The notes beneath the pieces were generated by a model that did no database searches, was not told the origin of the DNA, and was given only the letters and a program-made list of their open reading frames with translations. The position numbers and the translations under genes are program-made. A DNA stretch of 10,307 bases from an uncultured Pseudomonas sp. (GTDB lineage: Bacteria > Pseudomonadota > Gammaproteobacteria > Pseudomonadales > Pseudomonadaceae): positions 1 through 10,307 of the forward strand of contig CAMPJN010000108.1 of assembly GCA_946886875.1 (NCBI GenBank), written 5' to 3'. The first letter of the stretch is position 1, and every line of letters begins with the position of its first letter. Below are positions 1-6,980 of this stretch, piece after piece.

Positions 1-51
1 AAGGAGATCAAGACATGGCGTCCCCAGGTCGGCGAACCGCTGTCGCTGTAG
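1..51 (+). CDS. tssF: TssF baseplate protein, C-terminal end only (partial)
   Basis: Frame 1 is open from the first base to a TAG at 49-51 and reads KEIKTWRPQVGEPLSL. A Trp-x-Pro followed by a Gly and a terminal Leu resembles, as I recall it, the usual C-terminus of TssF, and tssF is normally the gene directly upstream of tssG. TssF and TssG together form part of the T6SS baseplate wedge. If the call is right, the tssG start codon at 15 lies inside tssF and the two overlap by 37 bases, an arrangement common in T6SS operons. Only 16 residues are visible, so the identification rests on position and on this short tail. Confidence 0.55.
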   Translation, partial: KEIKTWRPQVGEPLSL

Positions 52-1034
52 GCGAGCGCCTGCGCGACGAGCCGCAGGCGTTCGAGCTGCTGCAGGCGTT
101 GCTATTGCTCGAGCGCGCGCAGCCGCAGACGACGCCGTTGGGCCAGGGCATCGACCCGCGTCGTGAGGCCGTGCGTTTGCGCGGGCCTTTGACGCCGTTG
201 TTCGCCGCCAGTCAGGTGGCACGCCTGGATTTCAGCCAAGGACAGCAGCCGGTGCTGAGTACCCCGGTATTCGGCCTTGGCGGGCCGGACGGGCCGCTGC
301 CCTACGCCTATCAGGAATGGCTGCAGCAACGCGCCCGGCTCAAGGACCACGGCCCGGCGGAATTCCTCGACCTGTTCCAACACCGCCTGCTCTCGCTGCT
401 CTACCGCATTCTGTGTAAACACCGAGTCGCGATCGGTTTTGTGCCGCCCCAGAACAGCCCGGTGCATGACCAGCTGCGCGCCCTCACCGGTCTTCTGCCG
501 CGCTCGCTGCAGGACCGCCAGGCGATTCCCGACGGGTTGATCATGGCCCGCGCTGCACTGTTCGCCGGGGCGCGACGCTCCCTGGCCGGTTTCGAAACCA
601 TCGTCCGCCATCACTTCGCCGTGACCGTGCGCCTCGAACAATTCCAGGGCGCCTGGCGCGAAATTCCCCTCGCCAGCCGCAGCTGCCTGGGCCGCCCCGG
701 GCGCAACCTGAGCCTTGGTCGCAGCGCGGTGGCCGGTAAGCGCGTATGGGATGAGCATGCCGGCATTCGCATCGTGCTCGGCCCGCTCAATGGCAAACGC
801 TACCCAAGCTTTCTCCCGGACGGCCCGGCCCATGGCCAATTGGCCGCGCTGGCCAGGTTCTACTTCGGCCCCGACCTGGATTGCTCGCTGCGCCTGTTGG
901 TCAGCGAAACCCCAGGCCTGACCTTGAATCGCCAGGCGCCGCCACGGGCCAGCTGGAGCAGTTGGCTGGAGCGTGAACCCAAGCGCCAACTGCGCCATAT
1001 CGATACGCGCCTGACTTCAGCGGGGAGCACCTGA
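15..1034 (+). CDS. tssG: T6SS baseplate subunit TssG
   Basis: This 339-residue protein is a structural part of the T6SS baseplate wedge, where it associates with TssF and TssK in the cytoplasm at the inner membrane. The N-terminus (FELLQALLLLERAQP, about residues 23-37) matches the start of the TssG family, in which a Phe-rich helix is followed by a Leu-Glu-x-Ala/Gln segment. The family pattern GLGGPDGPLPYAYQEWLQQR is at about 87-106, followed by EFLDLFQHRLLSLLYR at about 116-131, which is strongly typical of TssG. Length is normal for the family. A perfect Shine-Dalgarno AAGGAG at 1-6 sits 8 bases before the ATG and fixes the start. It probably overlaps the tail of tssF and is followed after 2 bases by clpV, so it is one operon. 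No signal peptide is visible, as expected. Confidence 0.93.
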   Translation: MASPGRRTAVAVGERLRDEPQAFELLQALLLLERAQPQTTPLGQGIDPRREAVRLRGPLTPLFAASQVARLDFSQGQQPVLSTPVFGLGGPDGPLPYAYQEWLQQRARLKDHGPAEFLDLFQHRLLSLLYRILCKHRVAIGFVPPQNSPVHDQLRALTGLLPRSLQDRQAIPDGLIMARAALFAGARRSLAGFETIVRHHFAVTVRLEQFQGAWREIPLASRSCLGRPGRNLSLGRSAVAGKRVWDEHAGIRIVLGPLNGKRYPSFLPDGPAHGQLAALARFYFGPDLDCSLRLLVSETPGLTLNRQAPPRASWSSWLEREPKRQLRHIDTRLTSAGST

Positions 1035-1036
1035 AC

Positions 1037-3580
1037 ATGGATCTCGGAAGCCTGGTCACCCGCCTCAACGGCGACTGTCGCCGCGCCCTGGAACGCGCCG
1101 CCCAGCGTTGCATGCAGCGCAGTCATCATTACGTGGAAATCGAGCACGTACTGCTCGAATTGCTGGATATCGAAGGCGGCGATCTGGCCTGCCTGTTGCC
1201 GCGTTTCGGTCTGGAGCGCGATGCCCTGGCCGCCGAAATCAACCTGGCGCTGGAACTGTTCAAGGGTGGCTGTACCCGTACCCCGGCGTTCTCCAATCAG
1301 ACCGTGGCAGTGCTGGAAGACGCGGTGTTGCAGGCCAGCGTGCAGAACCTGCCCAGCGTGCGTTCGGGCATGTTGCTGCTGGCCTTGCTCGACCGCGACG
1401 AGCGCCGCGCCCTGCTGCTCAACAGCGCTTCCTCGTTGCTGCGCATCCCCCGCGACGCCTTGCGCAGCAATCTGCAGGAGTGGACTGCGCCGTCGCGCGA
1501 AAGCGGCGCCCAGGCGACCAAGCCCAGCAAAGGCGGTAAGCCCGGTGGCGAGCCATCGCTGCTCGACCAGTTCACCCAGGACCTCACCGAAGATGCACGC
1601 AACGGCCGCATCGATCCCATAGTCGGCCGCGACGGCGAGATCCGTCAGACCATCGACATCCTCCTGCGCCGGCGGCAGAACAACCCGATCCTGGTCGGCG
1701 CCCCCGGTGTCGGCAAAACCGCGGTGGTCGAGGGACTGGCCCTGCGCATCGCCGCCGGCGACGTACCGCCACCGCTCAAGGATGTCACCGTGCGGGTGCT
1801 CGATCTCGGCTTGCTGCAAGCCGGCGCCGGGGTCAAAGGCGAGTTCGAACAGCGGCTCAAGGGCGTGATCGACGGCGTACGCAGTGCCGAGAAGCCGATC
1901 ATCCTGTTTATCGACGAAGCCCACACCCTGATCGGTGCCGGCGGCGCCGAAGGTGGCAGCGATGCTGCCAACCTGCTCAAGCCGGCTCTGGCGCGCGGCG
2001 AACTGCGCACCGTGGCGGCCACCACCTGGCTGGAATACAAGAAGTACTTCGAGAAAGACCCGGCCCTGACCCGGCGCTTCCAGCTGGTGCAGGTGGAAGA
2101 GCCGGACGAAGCCACCGCAGTGGACATGCTGCGCGGCGTCGCTGCCAAGCTCGAGCAGCACCACGGCGTACAGGTGCTGGATGCGGCGATCCACGATGCG
2201 GTGAAACTTTCCCATCGCTATATCTCCGGCCGCCAACTACCGGACAAGGCGATCAGCGTGCTGGACACCGCCTGCGCCCGTGTAGCCCTGGCCCAGCACG
2301 ACGTGCCGCCGCAACTGGAAAGCCTGCGTCATCGCCAGGTCGCGGTGCAGGACGAACTCGACCGGCTCAAGCGCGAACAGGCTACCGGCCTCGACCACGG
2401 CGCGCGCATCGGCGAGCTGGATAGCGAAACCGTCACCAATGCCCAGAGCATCCGCGAACTGGAAATCCGCTGGGGCGAAGAGCGCGAGGCGGTGCGTGAG
2501 CTATTGGAGATCCGCCGTGAGCTGCTGGCGCTGAGCGAAAGCGCCGACGCCGCCAAACCGGCCAAGGAACTGGACAGCCGCATCGACCAACTGGCCGCCG
2601 AACTGGCGCGCCTGGAACATGGCCTGGAAGCGATTCGCCAGGACGACCCGCTGGTGCCCGAACAGGTCGACTCGAAGATAGTCGCCGCGGTGATCGCCGG
2701 CTGGACCGGCATCCCGGTGGGCAAGATGCTCGCCGACGAAGCCCATGCCGTGCGCACCCTCGGCCAGCGCATGGGCCAGCGGGTGATGGGTCAGGACATT
2801 GCCCTCGGCACCATCGCCCAGCGCATCCAGGCCTACCGCGCCGGGCTTACCGATCCGGCCAAACCGGTCGGGGTATTCCTGCTGGTCGGCCCCACCGGCG
2901 TCGGCAAAACCGAAACCGCCTACGCCCTGGCCGATGCCCTGTACGGTGGCGAGCGCAACCTGATCAGCATCAACCTCTCCGAATACCAGGAAGCCCACAC
3001 CGTCAGCCAGCTCAAGGGCGCGCCACCCGGCTACGTCGGCTACGGCAGTGGCGGCGTGCTCACCGAAGCGGTACGCCGCAGGCCCTATTCAGTGGTGCTG
3101 CTCGATGAAATCGAAAAGGCCCACCCCGATGTACTCGAAGCCTTCTACAACGTGTTCGACAAGGGCGTGATGGAAGACGGCACCGGCCTGGTAGTGGATT
3201 TCAAGAACACCGTAATGCTCGCCACCAGCAACGTAGGTGCCGAACTGATCCTCGACACCCCGGCCGAACAGCTCGGCGGCGAGGCGTTCAACGCGCTTTT
3301 ACGTCAGGAACTGCTACGCAACTTCCGCCCGGCCTTCCTCGCGCGCATGACCACGGTGCCCTACCGCAACCTCGACGACGCCACCCTGGAAAATATCGTC
3401 AAGGCCAAACTCAACAAACTCCGTGCCCGCTACAAAGCCGCGACCGGCAAACAATTCGACTTCGACCCCGGCATCGTCCAGGCGGTACTGGCCAAGTGCA
3501 GTTCGGCGGGAGTGCGGGATATCGAGAATGTGTTGATGACCGAAGTGGCGGGGAAGTTGGCGGAGTGGGTGCTCGAATGA
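1037..3580 (+). CDS. clpV: T6SS AAA+ ATPase ClpV (TssH)
   Basis: This 847-residue protein is the hexameric AAA+ unfoldase that disassembles the contracted TssB/TssC sheath so that it can be reused. It has the ClpB-like plan. A Clp N-domain (about 1-150) is followed by a Gly/Lys/Ser-rich linker. AAA domain 1 has Walker A GAPGVGKT at 221-228 and Walker B ILFIDEAH at 289-296. A coiled-coil middle domain rich in Glu/Arg/Leu spans about 415-540. AAA domain 2 has Walker A GPTGVGKT at 618-625 and Walker [10 protein letters not shown] with the acidic pair D690/E691. Both ATP sites look intact. The charged N-terminus ([25 protein letters not shown]) and proximity to tssG distinguish it from housekeeping ClpB. 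GGGGAG at 1022-1027 is 9 bases before the ATG, and the gap from tssG is 2 bases. In P. aeruginosa H1-T6SS, clpV1 is followed by vgrG1a; here an accessory block separates clpV from vgrG. Confidence 0.96.
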   Translation: MDLGSLVTRLNGDCRRALERAAQRCMQRSHHYVEIEHVLLELLDIEGGDLACLLPRFGLERDALAAEINLALELFKGGCTRTPAFSNQTVAVLEDAVLQASVQNLPSVRSGMLLLALLDRDERRALLLNSASSLLRIPRDALRSNLQEWTAPSRESGAQATKPSKGGKPGGEPSLLDQFTQDLTEDARNGRIDPIVGRDGEIRQTIDILLRRRQNNPILVGAPGVGKTAVVEGLALRIAAGDVPPPLKDVTVRVLDLGLLQAGAGVKGEFEQRLKGVIDGVRSAEKPIILFIDEAHTLIGAGGAEGGSDAANLLKPALARGELRTVAATTWLEYKKYFEKDPALTRRFQLVQVEEPDEATAVDMLRGVAAKLEQHHGVQVLDAAIHDAVKLSHRYISGRQLPDKAISVLDTACARVALAQHDVPPQLESLRHRQVAVQDELDRLKREQATGLDHGARIGELDSETVTNAQSIRELEIRWGEEREAVRELLEIRRELLALSESADAAKPAKELDSRIDQLAAELARLEHGLEAIRQDDPLVPEQVDSKIVAAVIAGWTGIPVGKMLADEAHAVRTLGQRMGQRVMGQDIALGTIAQRIQAYRAGLTDPAKPVGVFLLVGPTGVGKTETAYALADALYGGERNLISINLSEYQEAHTVSQLKGAPPGYVGYGSGGVLTEAVRRRPYSVVLLDEIEKAHPDVLEAFYNVFDKGVMEDGTGLVVDFKNTVMLATSNVGAELILDTPAEQLGGEAFNALLRQELLRNFRPAFLARMTTVPYRNLDDATLENIVKAKLNKLRARYKAATGKQFDFDPGIVQAVLAKCSSAGVRDIENVLMTEVAGKLAEWVLE

Positions 3581-3597
3581 ATGGATCCTCAAGCACT

Positions 3598-3626
3598 GCG
3601 ACAGTCCCTCCGGGACTGAGTGTCGC
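3598..3626 (+). other. Hairpin between clpV and the flavoprotein-like gene
   Basis: CAGTCCC at 3602-3608 pairs perfectly with GGGACTG at 3612-3618 around a 3-base TCC loop. GCGA at 3598-3601 can extend the stem with TCGC at 3623-3626 across a 4-base bulge. There is no T-tract after it, so it is not a classical intrinsic terminator. It may partly block transcription, protect the clpV mRNA end, or simply mark the boundary of the core operon. It covers the GTG at 3620, which argues against that codon as the start of the next gene. Confidence 0.5.
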
Positions 3627-3643
3627 TATCGGGAAGCAATGAC

Positions 3644-5074
3644 ATGCCAATCAGATTGATCATAGGCGCCGGTGTTTCCGCCGCGGCGTTCCTGCAAACG
3701 TCATACGACGATCATGAAACCGTAGTAGTCGGCGAAGATGGCCTTTGGGCCAAACTGGCCGAACATCCGATGGGGCAACCCGCCCATCTCTTGCACCTGC
3801 CGGGAACCCCTGTCCCGACATTTCAGGCCCCCAACGGAGAGATGAGCCTCGATAACTTTCTTTCCTCGGGCATTTTTCAACAAGGTGTCAGCCGAATCGT
3901 CGCCGGAAAGCGTTACGGGTATAACCCGAGCCGCAAGGTGCAGCGCATTTCCAAATCCCGGAGCCAGCCAGGCAAATACGTTGCCTGGTTCGATCACAAC
4001 CATGCACTGATCGTCGACAAGATCGTGATCGCCACCGGGATAGGTGCCCAACGCAAGCCTCCTCCTGTGAGCGGTACGTCTCCACACGGTCTTGGATATA
4101 CCCAGGTCATTGAAGGTATTGATTTTCTATCTAACCGTGAGGAATACACAGCGAATATCGATCGCGCCATTTATGGGGGTAGCGCCACTGCCGCCTGGGT
4201 AGCGGATCTCGCCAGCCAGCGATCACCGTGTATGAATTGGTTCGCCCGTCCGGGGGGAACCGAATTCAGCGGCGCAGTGCTACCCGGCTCACGCAACGCC
4301 GAGATCATCAAACTCTGTGAAGAGAATGATCTGAAACGACTCGAGGAAGTTGAAAAAATCGAGATCGTGAATACCAAGCTGCATATCCATATCAAGGGAA
4401 AGGACTATTACTACATTGCTGACCAATTCATCTATGCGCTCGGCGGTGATACCGATACGAGATTGACCAGCAGTCTTTACCAGATTCTCGACCCGGACAT
4501 AGGCGATGCTCTGTCGCCGATCGTGGACCTGAACGGCGCGCTGGGAGCCCGAGATGAAGGCGTTGTGGCTCTGGGCACAGCAGACGGAAAGATCATGATT
4601 GTCGGGGCCGCCACCTACAATACGACGACACCAACCCTACGCAACAAACAAACCGCGCCGATGAGCGAACTGCCATGGAATGCTCAGGTTCCCGACGGTA
4701 TTGCCGTGGTTGGAGCGTCCATCTCGGCGCTGAACTCGTTTATCCCCATCACTCAGATTGCGACCGGCGAACCTCGACGCTGGCACGACGTCACAATCAC
4801 GCGCAACGATATCAATATCAATCTGGCCGACAGAAACCAGCTAACCATTCTGTTTTCCCTGATGTTCGACAACTGGCCGTCCTATCTTGTCGAGTCGCTG
4901 ACAGCCTCGGTGATCAACGAGCGCAGCCAGGTAAGTCCTGTGATTCCCACCCCCACGCGAAAGATGTTTGGAATAGACCGCCCAGAACTCTTCGGCTTGA
5001 TAAAGGCTCACGCGCCGGACCTCACGGATTTCCAAATCACTCAGCGTTGCCAACTGGTAGGGCTGACCTTATGA
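3644..5074 (+). CDS. FAD/NAD(P)-binding oxidoreductase-like protein, function unknown
   Basis: This 476-residue protein has the outline of a two-dinucleotide-binding flavoprotein. The N-terminus RLIIGAGVSAAAF carries a Rossmann GxGxxx(A) turn at 8-14, with an acidic residue (E31) ending the next strand. IVIATG at 127-132 is the classic ATG motif after the FAD domain. A second Gly-rich turn, IYGGSATAAW (176-185), would bind NAD(P). An unusual third strand-turn, IAVVGASISA, occurs at 353-362. I cannot assign a substrate or a named family. The ATG at 3644 is preferred because GGGAAG at 3631-3636 lies 7 bases upstream and the Rossmann strand begins at once; the GTG at 3620 would add eight residues and lies in a hairpin. 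No signal peptide or membrane segment is visible. It follows clpV by 63 bases and ends before a terminator, so it may be read from the T6SS operon. Effector, effector-modifying enzyme and unrelated passenger are all possible. Confidence 0.75.
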   Translation: MPIRLIIGAGVSAAAFLQTSYDDHETVVVGEDGLWAKLAEHPMGQPAHLLHLPGTPVPTFQAPNGEMSLDNFLSSGIFQQGVSRIVAGKRYGYNPSRKVQRISKSRSQPGKYVAWFDHNHALIVDKIVIATGIGAQRKPPPVSGTSPHGLGYTQVIEGIDFLSNREEYTANIDRAIYGGSATAAWVADLASQRSPCMNWFARPGGTEFSGAVLPGSRNAEIIKLCEENDLKRLEEVEKIEIVNTKLHIHIKGKDYYYIADQFIYALGGDTDTRLTSSLYQILDPDIGDALSPIVDLNGALGARDEGVVALGTADGKIMIVGAATYNTTTPTLRNKQTAPMSELPWNAQVPDGIAVVGASISALNSFIPITQIATGEPRRWHDVTITRNDININLADRNQLTILFSLMFDNWPSYLVESLTASVINERSQVSPVIPTPTRKMFGIDRPELFGLIKAHAPDLTDFQITQRCQLVGLTL

Positions 5075-5100
5075 AATTTTGCAAATTAAAATAATAAAAA

Positions 5101-5130
5101 AGAATAGAGAAGAATAGAGAAGAATAGAGA
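5101..5130 (+). repeat. 10-bp tandem repeat, three perfect copies
   Basis: The unit AGAATAGAGA occurs three times head to tail with no mismatch, and a fourth partial copy (AGAG) follows at 5131-5134. It lies in the AT-rich gap downstream of the flavoprotein-like gene and upstream of the terminator. The copy number could vary by slippage. It is purine-only on this strand apart from one T per unit. Confidence 0.9.
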
Positions 5131-5159
5131 AGAGTAACGGGCGAAACCGGCATGCAATT

Positions 5160-5185
5160 ATCGCTGGTTCAGCGATTTTTAGTTT
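5160..5185 (+). terminator. Intrinsic (rho-independent) terminator
   Basis: ATCGCTG at 5160-5166 pairs perfectly with CAGCGAT at 5170-5176 around a GTT loop, and the stem is followed at once by TTTTAGTTT. This is the form of a rho-independent terminator on the plus strand, placed 86 bases after the stop of the flavoprotein-like gene. It would end a transcript running from the T6SS core and implies a separate promoter for the nuclease gene downstream. Confidence 0.7.
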
Positions 5186-5186
5186 A

Positions 5187-5215
5187 TTGTTTTGGTAGCT
5201 AGTGGTTGCGATATT
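5187..5215 (+). promoter_or_regulatory. Possible sigma-70-like promoter before the nuclease gene
   Basis: TTGTTT at 5187-5192 (three of six matches to the -35 consensus) is separated by 17 bases from GATATT at 5210-5215 (four of six matches to the -10 consensus). The region between the terminator and the start codon at 5251 is strongly AT-rich, as expected for a promoter. The motif is weak and several other AT-rich pairings are possible, so this is only a candidate. Confidence 0.3.
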
Positions 5216-5250
5216 CGAATTAAATTATTGTTCTAGCGGATGTTAGTTAA

Positions 5251-6039
5251 ATGCCGGATCTCCGTGTAATCAGTTGGAATAGTACTGGCGAAAATCCCAT
5301 GAAAGCCGGTGAGCTTGCGGCAGCTGCCGGGTGGTTGGCGGCTAATTATCTAGGCCACCCGCATGTAGATGTATTTCTTATTCAAGAAGCCCAGAATGGA
5401 GCTGGCGGGGCGATTGATTTATGGTTGAACGCGCTTCCCGGCTACACGATCCACCATATTGCTGAGCAATTGGGTGGCGGCGGTGCTGGATATATCTGTG
5501 CTACACGTAATGCCAGCGTTACCGTGACGACTGGACTTACATTGTGGAATTACGCCGCTGATCCAAATTTCTTGGGGTGGGGCGGGCATCTTGCGATTCA
5601 ACCGGGTGTATGGACAGGTGCTGCTCGAGTACCCGCTTATACCGTACTGACAGTCGCGGGGCAGAATGTGCTGTTGGTCACCTGGCATGCCCCGCTTGGA
5701 CCTTCGTTGTTACCAATAATTGTTGGTGCCATGCCCGGAGGAGCGCTTATCGATGCGTATCTGGCTTTAGATAATAGCCAGTTATTGCAACATCCCGCCG
5801 CTCTAATTGGGGCAGCTCCAGATATAACAATAATTGCCGGAGATATGAATGTAACTGCGGCAGGCTTAGCGGCTAATTACGGGGGATACACACCTCTGCA
5901 AAATTTCCAGGGGGTGAACAATCACCTCGATCATATTTTAGCGAGAGCACCGGTGGGTACTGTCGTGACCTTCAATGAGTCGCACAACTCGGTGACCACA
6001 AGTGTTCACAATATGCTGTCCACGCGAATACATTGGTAA
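5251..6039 (+). CDS. CdtB/DNase I-like endonuclease/exonuclease/phosphatase-fold protein, candidate T6SS effector
   Basis: This 262-residue protein carries the full active-site series of the endonuclease/exonuclease/phosphatase superfamily in order: SWN (8-10, N10), IQEA with metal-binding E46, TWHAP with catalytic H146, AGDMN with D198 and N200, NHLDH with D227, and a C-terminal SVH with H253 where the family usually has SDH. The order, total length and the short tail after the last His resemble CdtB, the DNA-damaging subunit of cytolethal distending toxin, more than the longer Mg-dependent phosphatases. CdtB proteins normally carry a signal peptide; this one starts directly at the first strand of the fold, consistent with cytoplasmic loading into a T6SS. 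No cdtA or cdtC is nearby. The ribosome site is weak (GCGGA about 10 bases upstream). Base composition is clearly AT-richer than clpV. It could instead be an antibacterial DNase or an inositide phosphatase, since the fold allows both. Confidence 0.8.
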   Translation: MPDLRVISWNSTGENPMKAGELAAAAGWLAANYLGHPHVDVFLIQEAQNGAGGAIDLWLNALPGYTIHHIAEQLGGGGAGYICATRNASVTVTTGLTLWNYAADPNFLGWGGHLAIQPGVWTGAARVPAYTVLTVAGQNVLLVTWHAPLGPSLLPIIVGAMPGGALIDAYLALDNSQLLQHPAALIGAAPDITIIAGDMNVTAAGLAANYGGYTPLQNFQGVNNHLDHILARAPVGTVVTFNESHNSVTTSVHNMLSTRIHW

Positions 6040-6144
6040 GCATAGAAAATAGCGTAAAGAATAAGCTGTATTTGTAAATCGTGTTGATCCGTTATCAAGA
6101 GCGCAGGCGCTGCAATGGTCACTTCTTCCCCCCAGCGCAGCAAA

Positions 6145-6151
6145 AAGGAGG
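6145..6151 (+). promoter_or_regulatory. Strong ribosome binding site that selects a TTG start
   Basis: AAGGAGG is a near-perfect anti-Shine-Dalgarno match, 7 bases before the TTG at 6159. The only other in-frame start of note, GTG at 6081, has no comparable site. This decides the N-terminus of the JAMM-like protein. Confidence 0.75.
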
Positions 6152-6158
6152 TTTTGCC

Positions 6159-6959
6159 TTGAATCTCAACGCTTACACCCTATCGCTGCTCAAAGACGAT
6201 ACGGATATCTATACCCCTTCCTGGCTGGTCGTCCCCGCTGGATTGTGTCAACAGTTCAGGAAAGTATTGCGGCGCTCGGAGGACGATGTAGTGGAGCGCG
6301 GCTACAACCTGCGTTGGGTTCGCGGTAGTCAAAACCCGCTGATCGAGATTGCACCCACGCTCTATGTTGGCGATCACAACACGGTCAATCTGGGAAGCGA
6401 AAAGGCCCACTTGGAAATGTCCTATATTGGTGACTTTCATATTCACCCTTATCGGCAACGCTATGGTGCTCATGTTTCGATAGGTCCATCCAGTGGCGAC
6501 TGGCAAGGCTGGCATGAATATTTTCCGCAACATAAGAAATGTGGGATTTTTATAGTTGCAAGCGGCAACCATTTGTTCCTCATTGTATTTCGTAGAAAAC
6601 CGGCCGTTCTGCAGGTGCCGAGAAACCTGGATGCCCATCGGCTGATGGCATTTCGACAAGGTCTCAATAAATACCAGAACCAGGATTTCAGCGATGCCGT
6701 AAATGGCAGGCAATGGGATGAATATCGTCGCCTACTCAATCAAACCTCTCCTGCCGGGGCCATGTGGCATCAGGAGGATGTTCACAACATGAATCGGGAG
6801 TTTGCGGAGAACAACGGATGTGAATACTTTCGAGGAGAATTGAAAGATAACGGCGTCAGTTACGTTTATCTTCAGTCAAATCGCATTCTCGGAAACTGGT
6901 TGACAGCCCGTATCTGGGCCAAGCCCAGCCAACCTTGGCTTCACTCCAGTTTGTTCTAA
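6159..6959 (+). CDS. JAMM/MPN+-like putative metallo-isopeptidase, candidate effector
   Basis: With a TTG start the protein has 266 residues. It shows a JAMM-type zinc site: H94-x-H96 followed by Pro (DFHIHP) and P110-S111-x-x-D114 (GPSSGDW), with a Glu at E46 in the context ERGYNL, resembling the ExxGxL strand that supplies the catalytic Glu. The strand after the motif (CGIFIVASGNHLFLIVF) fits the JAB fold. Spacing between HxH and SxxD is 14 residues, longer than the usual 7. JAMM enzymes remove ubiquitin or ubiquitin-like tags, and bacterial toxins also use the fold. The C-terminal part (about 150-266) is not recognised. The TTG at 6159 is chosen because AAGGAGG at 6145-6151 sits 7 bases before it; a GTG at 6081 in the same frame would add 26 Arg/Pro-rich residues and lacks a good ribosome site. 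No signal peptide is seen. The deamidase-like gene follows after 21 bases. Confidence 0.68.
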   Translation: MNLNAYTLSLLKDDTDIYTPSWLVVPAGLCQQFRKVLRRSEDDVVERGYNLRWVRGSQNPLIEIAPTLYVGDHNTVNLGSEKAHLEMSYIGDFHIHPYRQRYGAHVSIGPSSGDWQGWHEYFPQHKKCGIFIVASGNHLFLIVFRRKPAVLQVPRNLDAHRLMAFRQGLNKYQNQDFSDAVNGRQWDEYRRLLNQTSPAGAMWHQEDVHNMNREFAENNGCEYFRGELKDNGVSYVYLQSNRILGNWLTARIWAKPSQPWLHSSLF

Positions 6960-6980
6960 ACACGCATAAGGATTGTAGTC

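Noticed and set aside
860..2236. Long minus-strand open frame (458 codons) across tssG and clpV
   Set aside because: It is antisense to strongly conserved ClpV and TssG motifs; the frame is open only because of GC-rich codon bias, and its translation is low-complexity Gln/Ala/Gly/His-rich.
3620..3643. GTG start that would lengthen the flavoprotein-like gene by eight residues
   Set aside because: It lies within a hairpin and has no ribosome site; the ATG at 3644 has GGGAAG at the right distance and begins right at the Rossmann strand.
4675..5094. Plus-strand open frame of 139 codons inside the flavoprotein-like gene
   Set aside because: Overlaps the real frame throughout, and the third Rossmann-type turn and continuous protein support the other frame.
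6040..6158. Possible extra small gene or terminator between the nuclease and JAMM-like genes
   Set aside because: No frame with a credible start and ribosome site other than the JAMM-like one, and the GCGC/GCGC pairing near 6100 is too short and lacks a T-tract.
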